Notes: generated by a model not told the origin, from the sequence alone. A DNA stretch of 64,000 nt from BOG-931 sp963761525 (GCA_963761525.1 CAVXHG010000008.1:372001-436000); one strand, 5' to 3'; positions 54,247 through 62,039 are shown, numbered from the stretch's first letter. Program-made: numbers and translations.

Positions 54247-55239
54247 TCAGAGTCCGAGCATTTCGGCAATCTTCTCGACCGCCGACGCAGGCGCCAGGCG
54301 GCCGGCCGCAACTTCCGACTCGATTTTCGGCAATGCAGCTTTGACGGCGCGGTCGGATTGCAGCGGTGCGTAAAGACGTTCTTCCAACATCGACCACATC
54401 CATTTCACTTGTTGCGCGCCGCGCCGTGCCTCCAGCTCGCCGGAAGCGGTAAGCCGTTTGCGGTGATCGAGGACGTGATTCCACAACGCCTCGACGCCGT
54501 CGTCCTTGAGTGCCGAATAGGTGACGACGGGTGGCGACCAGTTGGCGGACGCCGGCGCCAGGATATGGAGCGCCGCGCTATACTCCGCCGCGGTGATCCT
54601 GGCGCGCGAAAGATTGTCGCCGTCGGCCTTGTTGATCGCGATCATGTCGGCGAGCTCAACGACGCCTTTTTTCAGGCCTTGCAGTTCGTCGCCGCCACCG
54701 GGCAGCACCAGTACCAGGAAAAAGTCGGTCATGTCGGAAACGGCGATCTCGGATTGGCCGACACCGACGGTCTCCACGAGGATGGCGTCGTAACCTGCGG
54801 CCTCGCAGAGCAGCATGGTCTCGCGTGTTTTTGCCGCGACGCCGCCAAGTGTTCCGGAGGAAGGCGAGGGGCGGATGAAGGCGTCGGAATCGATGGCAAG
54901 CCGCGCCATCCGCGTCTTATCGGCCAGGATCGAACCGCCGGTACGCCGCGATGACGGATCGACCGCCAGCACCGCGACCTTGTGGCCTTTCCGCGTCAGC
55001 ATCGAGCCGAGCGAATCGATGGTGGTTGATTTGCCGACCCCCGGCGACCCGGTGATGCCGACGCGAACCGCATTGCCAGTCGATTGCAAGAGCGCCTGAG
55101 TTAGTGACGCGGCCGCGGCACGATGATCGGTGCGTTTGCTCTCGATCAGCGTGATCGCGCGCGACAGCAAAGTCCGGTCGCCGTCGCGAATACCTTGAGC
55201 GAGGCGTTCGACATCAATGGATGCAGCAGAGGAGGCCAT
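54247..55239 (-). CDS. meaB: Methylmalonyl-CoA mutase-associated GTPase MeaB
   Basis: A 330-residue G3E-type GTPase (formerly ArgK): Walker A VGITGSPGVGKSTTIDSLG, switch region VLAVDPSSRRTGGSILADKT, RPSPSSGTLGGVA, Walker B ILVETVGVGQSE and the guanine-specificity motif AINKADGD. It protects and reloads adenosylcobalamin in methylmalonyl-CoA mutase, which must be encoded outside this window. It is followed by pcp with a 2-base gap. Confidence 0.95.
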   Translation of the reverse strand: MASSAASIDVERLAQGIRDGDRTLLSRAITLIESKRTDHRAAAASLTQALLQSTGNAVRVGITGSPGVGKSTTIDSLGSMLTRKGHKVAVLAVDPSSRRTGGSILADKTRMARLAIDSDAFIRPSPSSGTLGGVAAKTRETMLLCEAAGYDAILVETVGVGQSEIAVSDMTDFFLVLVLPGGGDELQGLKKGVVELADMIAINKADGDNLSRARITAAEYSAALHILAPASANWSPPVVTYSALKDDGVEALWNHVLDHRKRLTASGELEARRGAQQVKWMWSMLEERLYAPLQSDRAVKAALPKIESEVAAGRLAPASAVEKIAEMLGL

Positions 55240-55539
55240 TTGTTCTCATCGCGAGGAGCGACTTATCCTACACGCCGGTTGAGGTTTTAGGTCAACGTTT
55301 TGGCCCTCTATTTCGCGATCGCAATTTAGGTATTCGCAACCACGCCAATCAGAAGAAAATTGCGTCGTCTGGGAACAGTGGCTTCCTGAATTGACAGCCT
55401 CGGATTGCCAGCGGCGCGCCACCATTGATCTTGGAATGACCCCGGTATTGCCGAACTCCAGCCGCATCCCGTCGTTGACATCAGGCCGCGATAAGCGGGC
55501 AACTAACGTTGCATGTTTAAAATGGCACGGGAGACAAGA
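55240..55539. other. Divergent promoter region between meaB and csbD
   Basis: These 300 bases separate two divergent genes. I see no further gene, repeat or terminator. Promoters for both directions are expected here but no consensus element stood out. GGGAG 8 bases before 55540 is the csbD ribosome-binding site. Confidence 0.45.
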
Positions 55540-55749
55540 ATGCACTGGGATCAGATCGAGGGGAATTGGCTGCACTTCAAAGGCAAGCTGAAGCATAACT
55601 GGGTCAAGCTGACCGACGAAGACATCACTAGGATCGGCGGCCGGCGCGGCGAACTCGTCGCCCGTTTGCAAGAGCGCTATGGCTTCGCACAATCGGAAGC
55701 GGAGCGTGAAGTTGGTGCGTGGCTGCGTTCGCAGCGCCAAGCCGCGTGA
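55540..55749 (+). CDS. CsbD-family stress protein
   Basis: A 69-residue protein: MHWDQIEGNWLHFKGKLKHN opens with the CsbD motif (IEGNW...KGK.K..W.KLTD), followed by LTDEDITRIGGRRGELVARL and ERYGFAQSEAEREVGAWL. CsbD-like proteins are small, abundant under general stress and of unknown molecular role. GGGAG precedes the ATG at 55540; the frame start at 55513 would place the ribosome-binding site inside the coding region. Confidence 0.92.
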   Translation: MHWDQIEGNWLHFKGKLKHNWVKLTDEDITRIGGRRGELVARLQERYGFAQSEAEREVGAWLRSQRQAA

Positions 55750-55769
55750 AATGCGGCGTGACCCGTTAT

Positions 55770-55789
55770 GGTCGGGCTTTCACCCGACC
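55770..55789. terminator. Hairpin between convergent csbD and cyclase genes
   Basis: Perfect 7-base stem GGTCGGG and CCCGACC with the loop CTTTCA, 21 bases after the csbD stop and 27 bases before the end of the convergent cyclase gene. There is no T run on either strand, so it may be only a weak bidirectional terminator or mRNA end. Confidence 0.4.
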
Positions 55790-55815
55790 GTTCACGTTCT
55801 GGGGGCCGCGCTGTA

Positions 55816-56623
55816 TTAAGGCAAAATCGCAAAGGCGCGGGCCGGGAAGCCGAGGCCTTTTTCCACCTTGGGCCAGCTCACCACGATGACAGAACCAGTT
55901 TCCGGAACCTTATCGAGGTTTGCCATCACCTCGATCTGATAATGGCCGTGCTTGAGGATGTAGGTTTCGGAATCCATCTTGTCGGTGGTGTCGGTATCCA
56001 TGGCTTCGTGCCCGGTCGCCGTCACATCGCGTTGCTCGTAAAGATATTTGATCGTCTCGAAGGCCCAGGCCGGAAATGGCTGACGCTTGAATCGCTCCGG
56101 ATTGGTGTCCCAATCCTTGTACATGTCGGTCCTCAGTGCCGCGAAGCTGCCTTTCGGCACGCGGCCATGCCGCGCTTCCCATGCTTTCAGGTCGGCAACG
56201 GAAAAGGCGTGGTTCGGATCCTTGGCCGAGATAAGGCGTATCGTCGAGCACGACGAGCGGCAGGATCATCTGCTTGAGCGGAATCTGATCCATGGTGATA
56301 CCGCTCTCGTCGAAGTGCGCGGGCGGATCGACGTGCGTGCCGTATTGGCCGACCATCTCGTAATAAGTGGCACGGAAGCCATCCTTCGGAATGGTGTAAG
56401 GCTCGTGGGTCTTGGGATCGGCCGCCGGCGAGAATTTTGCCTGACCGAAACCGGCCCAGACCGGCGTCTCCGGACCGAAACTGTGGGTCAGGTCAACGAA
56501 GGTCTTGGACGCGATGATGCGATAGGCGCGCGCGAGATCAGATTGGGCTTGAGCCGGCGCCGCCAGCATTGTCAGCGCACCCAGCGCCCCGAAGAGGACA
56601 GCGGCGCGGCGATAGATCTGCAT
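55816..56623 (-). CDS. Exported cyclase-family (kynurenine formamidase-like) hydrolase (one frameshift)
   Basis: Two frames form one exported protein of about 268 residues. Frame 1: signal peptide (VLFGALGALTMLAAPAQA), FVDLTHSFGPETPVWAGF, and the metal motif YEMVGQYGTHVDPPAHFDE. Frame 2, after a shift near 56232: ISAKDPNHAFSVADLKAWE, KGSFAALRTDMYKDWDTN, THEAMDT-like GHEAMDTDTTDK and SVIVVSWPKVEKGLGFPARA. This is the Cyclase (PF04199) fold with the HGTHxDxPxHF-type signature. GGAGGAG precedes the ATG. It lies 12 bases downstream of pirin and is probably cotranscribed. Substrate unknown. Confidence 0.86.
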
Positions 56624-56635
56624 TCTCTCCTCCCG

Positions 56636-57553
56636 TTAATCCGGCAGCGGAATGAATTCCGTCGTGTCGCCGGGCACGATATCGAAGCGTCCGGCCTTCC
56701 AGTCGGCCTTGGCGGACTCGATGCGCTCTTTGCTTGAGGACACAAAATTCCACCAGATATGGCGCGGACCATCCATCGGAGCGCCGCCGACCAGGATAAA
56801 GTGCGCGTCGCTTGTCGCGCGGATGGCGATGTGATCGCCCGGCTTGAGCACCAGCAGCCGTTCCGGTCCGTGGCGATCGCCGCCGATCTCGATCTCGCCT
56901 GTGATGACATAGACGGCGCGTTCTTCGTGCTCGGCGTCAAGCGGCATGGTCGCGCCGGCTTTGAGCCGCACGTCGGCAAACATCGTCTCCCATGAGGTGG
57001 TAACCGGCGAACGCAAGCCGTGGAGCGAGCCCGCGACGACGCGAAGCGTCATATCGGCTTCGGTAAGCGTGGGGATGTCCGCTGCCGCGGTGTGCGCGAA
57101 AGCGGGTGCCGTTTCCTCGTCTTTCATCGGCAGCGCCACCCAAAGCTGCAAGCCATGCAGCGGCTCACCGCCATCGCGCCGGTCGGCGGCGGTGCGCTCG
57201 GAATGAACGATACCGCGCCCCGCCGTCATCCAGTTCACTGCGCCGGGTCGGATCGGCATCGCGGTGCCAAGACTGTCGCGATGGACGATCTCGCCGTCGA
57301 ACAGATAAGTGACGGTGGCAAGGCCGATATGCGGATGCGGACGTACGTCGACGCCGTCGCCGGCCTTGAACACCGCTGGACCGAAGTGATCGAAAAAAAT
57401 GAACGGTCCAACCATGCGCGAGCGCGCCGACGGCAGCGCGCGATGCACCTGAAAGCCGCCGAGATCGACCGAACGTGGAACGATGACTTGCTGGATGATG
57501 TCGCTTGCGCCCGCGTCGCCGGGAACGGGGTCCTTGGCAGGGAAAAAGCTCAT
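56636..57553 (-). CDS. Pirin-family protein
   Basis: A 305-residue bicupin of the pirin family. The metal-binding cupin has RPHPHIGLATVTYLFDGEIV, HRDSLG, and GRGIVHSER; the second cupin has EHEERAVYVITGEIEIGGD and PGDHIAIRATSDAHFILVGG. Bacterial pirins include quercetin dioxygenases and redox-responsive regulators; which applies is unknown. GAGGAG lies 6 bases before the ATG. First gene of a two-gene unit with the cyclase-family hydrolase. Confidence 0.93.
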   Translation of the reverse strand: MSFFPAKDPVPGDAGASDIIQQVIVPRSVDLGGFQVHRALPSARSRMVGPFIFFDHFGPAVFKAGDGVDVRPHPHIGLATVTYLFDGEIVHRDSLGTAMPIRPGAVNWMTAGRGIVHSERTAADRRDGGEPLHGLQLWVALPMKDEETAPAFAHTAAADIPTLTEADMTLRVVAGSLHGLRSPVTTSWETMFADVRLKAGATMPLDAEHEERAVYVITGEIEIGGDRHGPERLLVLKPGDHIAIRATSDAHFILVGGAPMDGPRHIWWNFVSSSKERIESAKADWKAGRFDIVPGDTTEFIPLPD

Positions 57554-57770
57554 GTTCGTCTCCTCACGGCCGTGAGTTCAGATTGCGTGAACAGGCAGTA
57601 GAATAGCTCGGTTACAATCAAGCCGGCTCAGCCGCTTTTTTACATAGTCGAGGTTAGCTTAGCGGAAGTCGATGACGGCTGTCAGAGGTGAAACCAGCGA
57701 GAGCATGTGCCCCGTGGGAGCTGTTTATCGGGGCGGTTTTTGCTTTCGCCTGACGGTTGCTCTCGGCCAA

Positions 57771-58196
57771 TCAACGACAGATCGGATACATCGCGAACAA
57801 TTCTGGCCCGTGCAAGTAGATCATCTGCGATTGCAATCCGCCGTGTCTGCTGATCCATCTGCGCACGTTGGAAGGATAGCTCGACCAGAGTATTTGGTTG
57901 CCCGCGCTGCTGACCACATTACCTCCGGGCGCGGGATCCCATGCGGCGTGAAATACAAGGGTTGCCCGCGGTGTGACACAAATCCGGTCCCGCGGAACGG
58001 CGCCCAATATCATCGTGCATGCCGACGCGCAGGTGCCATCAATTATCACTTGTTGGCCGGACACCCGAAGCGCTTGATACTTGGATAGATACTCCCCGAT
58101 CTGCCCGCCAAGATCGTCATAAATTCTGACAGCGGCGGACGCAGACGACGTGCTCATCATCATTATCATCGCCGCTGACATCGCGCGCGCCATCAT
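57771..58196 (-). CDS. Secreted ClpP/crotonase-like protein of unknown function
   Basis: A 141-residue exported protein: short signal peptide rich in Met (MMARAMSAAMIMMMSTSSASA), then IYDDLGGQIGEYLSKYQALR and the core QVIIDGTCASACTMILGAVP, RDRICVTPRATLVFHAAWDP. The GxCxSAC segment after a buried beta strand and the following HAAW resemble the ClpP/crotonase-fold proteins of COG3904, where Ser and His would be nucleophile and base; this is a weak by-eye match. GGAGGG stands 7 bases before the first of two adjacent ATG codons, excluding the longer TTG start at 58211. It is divergent from the SigF-type module. Confidence 0.68.
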   Translation of the reverse strand: MMARAMSAAMIMMMSTSSASAAVRIYDDLGGQIGEYLSKYQALRVSGQQVIIDGTCASACTMILGAVPRDRICVTPRATLVFHAAWDPAPGGNVVSSAGNQILWSSYPSNVRRWISRHGGLQSQMIYLHGPELFAMYPICR

Positions 58197-58395
58197 AAAG
58201 ATGCCCTCCAACGGATTACGCCAAATACTCTATCTTATGTGGGCGAGAAGTTTTGTGATCTTTTTCAAAATTCGGCGCCAGCCAAGAAGCTAAGTTTGCT
58301 GAGAGCCTGGAAGGCGTGCCCGCCAATTCATCGCGTGTCACGCTGCATAGTCACGGCATCCGCCAGACCGCGCACAAAATCGTGACCCACCTATC

Positions 58396-58421
58396 GTAAC
58401 AAACCCGCGCTCTCGCGCGAA
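58396..58421 (+). promoter_or_regulatory. SigF-type ECF promoter, first copy
   Basis: GTAACA, 16 bases, CGAA, ending 81 bases before the ATG of the small exported protein. From memory, the promoter of the Caulobacter SigF/NrsF system is GTAACC-N16-CGAA; this differs at one position. An identical arrangement stands before the second small gene. Confidence 0.65.
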
Positions 58422-58502
58422 ATGCTGATCAGTGGCGTAGCAGAAAGCTGCGGTCCGCTTGGCCCTCAGACTAGGGGCGATAGTCGTCAAAGGAGATGTG
58501 AC
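58422..58502 (+). promoter_or_regulatory. Conserved 81-base leader, first copy
   Basis: The leader is strongly similar to 59130-59210 and of equal length. It starts ATGCTGATCAGTGGCG, contains a short GC hairpin (CCCT 58463-58466, AGGG 58473-58476) and ends in AAAGGAGATGTGAC before the start codon. Its first ATG is in frame with the gene but directly touches the -10 CGAA, so it would lie outside or at the extreme end of the transcript. Confidence 0.6.
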
Positions 58503-58847
58503 ATGAAAAAGCTTTTTACCGCCAAGAAATATCTTCCGGTCGCGCTTGCTCTGGCCGGGTTCGCTGCGGCTGGTACGGCGCCGGCGTTTGCTCAATCCGC
58601 CTCTAAATACGGGTCCGTTCTACCATCGCATTATCTCGCTGACGGCGGGCAGGCACCGGGATGGTACGCTGAAAATCAGAGTGTTCGGCAATCCGCGCAT
58701 GCGCGGTCGATTAACGACAGTGGGAAAAGCGCCTACGCGCAAGCCCCCGCAACCATCCTTCGCCCGGTCTCAGACTACAATGCTTCTCGCGACGTTTCGC
58801 TGCTGTTTGAGGCTCCGGACCGGTTCGGCATTCAGTCACAACGTTAG
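58503..58847 (+). CDS. Small exported protein, first of a duplicated pair
   Basis: A 114-residue protein of unknown function. The signal peptide (KYLPVALALAGFAAAGTAPA, FAQS) is nearly the same as in the gene at 59211; the mature part, ASKYGSVLPSHYLADGGQAP then NQSVRQSAHARSINDSGKSA, is polar, mostly disordered in look and without Cys. AAGGAG lies 9 bases before the ATG. It is preceded by the SigF-type promoter and leader and lies upstream of the sigma/NrsF genes, so it is a likely regulon member for an envelope or metal stress; function is inference. Confidence 0.75.
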   Translation: MKKLFTAKKYLPVALALAGFAAAGTAPAFAQSASKYGSVLPSHYLADGGQAPGWYAENQSVRQSAHARSINDSGKSAYAQAPATILRPVSDYNASRDVSLLFEAPDRFGIQSQR

Positions 58848-58981
58848 TAGCGCTTCGAGTTGGTTAGCGCAGTGCAGTGATATGTTCGGACTTCGATTTG
58901 GATCGGCGCCGGACATTTTCACTGTAACTCTCCAATTCTTGGCTAACGCACGGCTTGCCGTCGTTTAAACGGGCGACGCTG

Positions 58982-59092
58982 ATGGCAGACGTGTCACTTT
59001 TCTCTGAATCGGAGGCGACCATACGACGGGCGAGCCTGATTGCTTCATCGAGAGCTGCGTGCACAGCCGGCAATCCGTTCACGAAGTCGTGA
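58982..59092 (+). pseudogene. Remnant of the 5' end of the downstream sigma factor gene
   Basis: A 36-codon frame beginning MADVSLFSESEATIRR. The sigma gene at 59626 begins MTDMSLFYESDVTIRS: 10 of 16 residues agree and the DNA is similar over about 60 bases, including GTCACTTTTCT and ACCATACGA. After that the similarity ends and the frame closes at a TGA seven bases before the second copy of the leader similarity starts. It marks the end of the first unit of a tandem duplication. Confidence 0.75.
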
Positions 59093-59103
59093 CGTTTCTA
59101 ATC

Positions 59104-59129
59104 GTAACAAACCTGCGCTCTCCCGCGAA
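59104..59129 (+). promoter_or_regulatory. SigF-type ECF promoter, second copy
   Basis: GTAACA, 16 bases, CGAA, again ending 81 bases before the start codon. Both elements and the spacing equal those of the first copy although bases between them differ, which supports selection on the elements. Confidence 0.65.
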
Positions 59130-59210
59130 ATGCTGATCAGTGGCGCAGCAAGAGCTGCGGCGCATTTGGGCCCCGAACTCGGGGCGATAATCTTCAAAAG
59201 GAGATGTGAC
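59130..59210 (+). promoter_or_regulatory. Conserved 81-base leader, second copy
   Basis: Counterpart of 58422-58502. The hairpin here is stronger: GCCCCG (59170-59175), AACT loop, CGGGGC (59180-59185). It ends in AAAGGAGATGTGAC, as in the first copy. Confidence 0.6.
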
Positions 59211-59474
59211 ATGAAATACCTTCCAGTCGCACTTGCACTCGCTGCCCTAGCAACTGCCGGCGCCGGGCCGGCGTTCGCACAGTCGTTCACTCCCGAGGTC
59301 GGAAGCGGCAACATCGTGGCGTTCAATAATGCACAGACTGCTCAGAACAAGCAGATTGCTGTTCGTCAGAATAGCCGGATCGCTGTTCGTCAGGATGGGC
59401 TTCACGCCTACGACATGGTCCCGAGCGACCGGATGGCTTGGCCCTCCGCGGCGGCCCGGGGAAGTAGCCGTTGA
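59211..59474 (+). CDS. Small exported protein, second of a duplicated pair
   Basis: An 87-residue protein of unknown function. Signal peptide MKYLPVALALAALATAGAGP with FAQS; mature part SFTPEVGSGNIVAFNNAQTA followed by two copies of a short QIAVRQ/RIAVRQ motif (encoded by repeated GCTGTTCGTCAG) and a basic end. AAAGGAG precedes the ATG at the same distance as in the first gene. Signal peptide and leader are shared with the gene at 58503 while the mature parts have little in common. A strong terminator follows, so the sigma gene is either read through or has its own promoter. Confidence 0.75.
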   Translation: MKYLPVALALAALATAGAGPAFAQSFTPEVGSGNIVAFNNAQTAQNKQIAVRQNSRIAVRQDGLHAYDMVPSDRMAWPSAAARGSSR

Positions 59475-59487
59475 AGTCATGAAGAAA

Positions 59488-59515
59488 AACAAGGCGAGCC
59501 TCGGCTCGCCTTGTT
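59488..59515 (+). terminator. Intrinsic terminator/attenuator before the sigma gene
   Basis: Perfect 12-base stem AACAAGGCGAGC and GCTCGCCTTGTT with the loop CTCG, 13 bases after the small gene's stop; the T-rich end is TTGTTT. It should end most transcripts from the second SigF-type promoter before the sigma gene at 59626. Confidence 0.85.
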
Positions 59516-59625
59516 TGGTGGGGGCAGTACGGTAATTTTGGTCTTGAGGTCTCGCATCGGCTGGGCATCTGGTACGACAATTTCTCACGAAGAAACCCGC
59601 CATCGTTTCAATTGGTGCGCCGCTG

Positions 59626-60324
59626 ATGACGGACATGTCACTTTTCTATGAATCGGACGTGACCATACGATCGCTGTATGGTTCGGGCGGGCAAGTTCGT
59701 CCACTTGCGCCAGCGCCGACGACGCCCGGAACGATGACAGTGAATTCTGAAGCGTCCAGTCAACTGGATGAAATTGATCGTCGGAGGGCGGACTGGATGG
59801 TCGCTGCCCAGGCCGGAGATCGAGCCGCCTATGAAAGCTTGCTGCGCGACTGCATACCTTTCATCAAGCGGGTGGCGCGTGGCCAGGGAATGCGACCCGA
59901 TTTCATAGACGATGTTGTGCAGGAAACGCTGCTCACTGTTCACCAGGCACGGCAGACCTACGATCCGAACCGCTCATTCACGGCTTGGCTCAGAACTATT
60001 GCGCAGCGGCGTGTGATCGATGGACTGCGCCGCGCTGGCCGGACGAGCACTCGCGAAATTTATGCGCCACTCGCTTATGAAAACCGTTCTGATCCAAGTG
60101 ACGATCCCGAAGAAGCAGCATTGCAAATCAACCATACCGAGGTTCGCGATTTGGCCATCGGCAAACTCTCAGCCGGGCAGCGCGAGGCGGTGGAGCATCT
60201 CGCACTCCAGTCCCAATCGATTGCGCAGGCTGCAACAGCCACCGGACGGTCGACCGGATCTCTTCGGGTAGATTGGCATCGCGCTCTCAAGACCTTGCGC
60301 GCCAAACTCGATGGAAAGGACTGA
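59626..60324 (+). CDS. sigF: ECF sigma factor, SigF (NrsF-partnered) type
   Basis: A 232-residue ECF sigma factor: region 2 with YESLLRDCIPFIKRVARGQG, PDFIDDVVQETLLTVHQ, SFTAWLRTIAQRRVIDGLR; region 4 with LSAGQREAVEHLALQSQS and ATGRSTGSLRVDWHRALKTL. Region 2 begins near residue 60, so the N-terminus has an unusual extension; ATG 59738 is an alternative start, but the duplicated fragment at 58982 preserves the first ATG. The NrsF-like gene 4 bases downstream identifies the SigF class, known in Caulobacter to respond to chromate and cadmium. The gene name is used in that sense. Confidence 0.87.
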   Translation: MTDMSLFYESDVTIRSLYGSGGQVRPLAPAPTTPGTMTVNSEASSQLDEIDRRRADWMVAAQAGDRAAYESLLRDCIPFIKRVARGQGMRPDFIDDVVQETLLTVHQARQTYDPNRSFTAWLRTIAQRRVIDGLRRAGRTSTREIYAPLAYENRSDPSDDPEEAALQINHTEVRDLAIGKLSAGQREAVEHLALQSQSIAQAATATGRSTGSLRVDWHRALKTLRAKLDGKD

Positions 60325-60328
60325 GATC

Positions 60329-61000
60329 ATGATCCGCTCCGATTTAAACGACCGATTGGTTCAGGTGCTGACTGCCGATCTCACGCCGGTTCGTCGCTTG
60401 GCGTCACCGGGTCTGCGCGTGCTGACATGGTTGGCGATTGTCGGCGCCGTCGCGCTCGCGCTTACGATGGTGTCTGACGTCGGAGCGATGATTAGCCGTC
60501 TCCTGGCGGCACCCGACATGTGGCTTGCGGCGATAGGCTCTACGCTGACCGCTGTGCTCGCCGCCACGGCCGCGTTCCAGATCAGTCTTCCCGATCGAAA
60601 GGCTGTCTGGGCGCTCCTCCCGTTGCCGGCAGTTTTGCTTTGGATAGGCGCCAGCGGTATGGGCTGCTTGAGATCTTGGTCTGTTGCGCAAGCCTATCCG
60701 ATGCCGCCGGATCAGCCTGAGCACTGCCTGATCTTTATTCTCGGCTTTTCCGTGCCGCTGTCGCTGCTTCTTATCGTCATGCTGCGACGAGGCTTCTCAT
60801 TGCGGCCAAATCTCACCGCAATCATTGGCGGGCTCGCCTGCGCTTCCGCTGCGGCTACGCTCCTCAACTTCGTTCACCCCTACGATGCAGCGGCAACCGA
60901 TTTGGCCGTCCATGCGTTTGCGGTCGTAATTGTCATCTTGGCGAACACGATATTCGGAGGCCGCATCCTCATGCGCAAAAACATGTCGACCTCTGGGTAA
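60329..61000 (+). CDS. nrsF: NrsF-like (DUF1109) membrane anti-sigma factor
   Basis: A 223-residue protein with six predicted membrane helices after a cytoplasmic N-terminus: LTWLAIVGAVALALTMVSDV, MWLAAIGSTLTAVLAATAAF, VWALLPLPAVLLWIGASGMG, HCLIFILGFSVPLSLLLIVM and two more. Two Cys stand at periplasm-facing loop positions, GASGMGCLRS and PDQPEHCLIF, as in the NrsF family where a Cys pair takes part in metal sensing. It should hold the sigma factor inactive at the membrane. The gap to the sigma stop is 4 bases. Confidence 0.88.
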   Translation: MIRSDLNDRLVQVLTADLTPVRRLASPGLRVLTWLAIVGAVALALTMVSDVGAMISRLLAAPDMWLAAIGSTLTAVLAATAAFQISLPDRKAVWALLPLPAVLLWIGASGMGCLRSWSVAQAYPMPPDQPEHCLIFILGFSVPLSLLLIVMLRRGFSLRPNLTAIIGGLACASAAATLLNFVHPYDAAATDLAVHAFAVVIVILANTIFGGRILMRKNMSTSG

Positions 61001-61096
61001 CAACTCATCCTCGCCCTGTGTTGCGGCAAGCTTACGCAAAGGGGTCAAGAGCAATCGGTTACGTTCTTGGATTAGCGGCAGGATGGGTAGCGAACG

Positions 61097-61999
61097 TCAA
61101 ATCCGCTTCACGAGCTCGGCGATGAAACGCGGCAGCGCGAAGGCCGCGACGTGGACCTCGGGCGTCCAGTACTTGGTCTTGAAAGCACCGGCCTTGCGAT
61201 AACGCTGCGCGATGGTTTTTACCGGCAGTGTTCGGAGTCGCCTGTTGTCGGTCGCGTAACCCATCGCCATGTGGCCGCCGATATAAACCGGGATTGCGGC
61301 GACGTAACAGCTCACATCGGCGAACAGCCGGCGAAGCCTGCTCATGCTCGCGGTCAGTTCTTTCTTTTGGAAGAACGGAACGCCGCTCTGCGTCACCAGG
61401 ACGCCGCCTTTGGTCATGCAGCGCCTGCAGGCAGCGTAAAACTTCTGGCTGAACAGGACTTTGCCCGGTCCCATCGGATCGGTGGAATCGATAATGATGA
61501 CATCGAACTGCCGGTCCGTTTTAGCGACGTATTTGGCGCCGTCGTCGATGATGCTTTCAAATCGCTTGTCGGCGAATACCGGCTTGGTGAACTCCGGAAA
61601 ATGCTCCTTGGCGAATTCGACCACCTTCGGATCAATCTCGACCTGGGTCAGGCGCCTGACTGTCTTATGCTTGAGCACTTCTTCGGCAATGCCACAGTCG
61701 CCGCCGCCGACGATCAGCACGTCACGGGCATTGCCGTGAGCAAATAGCGGAACGTGCGACATCATCTCCTGATAGATAAATTCATCGCGCTTGGAGATCT
61801 GGGTGGCGCCGTCGAGCATCAGCATCTTGCCGAAATACGGCTGCTCGAAAAGCACGAGATGCTGATGCTCGGTCTGGAGCTCATAGAGCACCTTGTCGAC
61901 CTGGAAGGTCATGCGGAAGCCGAGGTCGTCAAACAGCGTCTCGGCTATCCAGCGTTTCTTGTCTGCCAGCTTCTTATCCGCCAGCTTCTTGTTCGCCAT
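61097..61999 (-). CDS. speE: Spermidine synthase
   Basis: A 300-residue putrescine aminopropyltransferase: RMTFQVDKVLYELQTEHQHL, GKMLMLDGATQISKRDEFIY, YQEMMSHVPL, LIVGGGDCGIAEEVLKH (usual GGGDGG, here Cys), TQVEIDPKVVEFAKEHFP and the catalytic DVIIIDSTDPMGPGKVLF. It transfers the aminopropyl group of decarboxylated SAM to putrescine. The N-terminus carries a doubled KKLAD unit not usual in the family. It lies downstream of speD, which makes the cosubstrate, with a hairpin in between. Confidence 0.93.
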   Translation of the reverse strand: MANKKLADKKLADKKRWIAETLFDDLGFRMTFQVDKVLYELQTEHQHLVLFEQPYFGKMLMLDGATQISKRDEFIYQEMMSHVPLFAHGNARDVLIVGGGDCGIAEEVLKHKTVRRLTQVEIDPKVVEFAKEHFPEFTKPVFADKRFESIIDDGAKYVAKTDRQFDVIIIDSTDPMGPGKVLFSQKFYAACRRCMTKGGVLVTQSGVPFFQKKELTASMSRLRRLFADVSCYVAAIPVYIGGHMAMGYATDNRRLRTLPVKTIAQRYRKAGAFKTKYWTPEVHVAAFALPRFIAELVKRI

Positions 62000-62039
62000 G
62001 GCAATTCCCGAATTCGGAGAAACAAGGCCGAAACGAAAA

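Noticed and set aside
57672..58088. Plus-strand open frame of 138 codons opposite the ClpP-like gene
   Set aside because: The minus-strand frame has a signal peptide, a good ribosome-binding site and the GTCASACT motif; the plus frame has none of these.
58422..58502. Leader read as a 27-residue N-terminal extension (MLISG...)
   Set aside because: The upstream ATG abuts the promoter -10 element, and an ideal AAGGAG stands before the downstream ATG in both copies.
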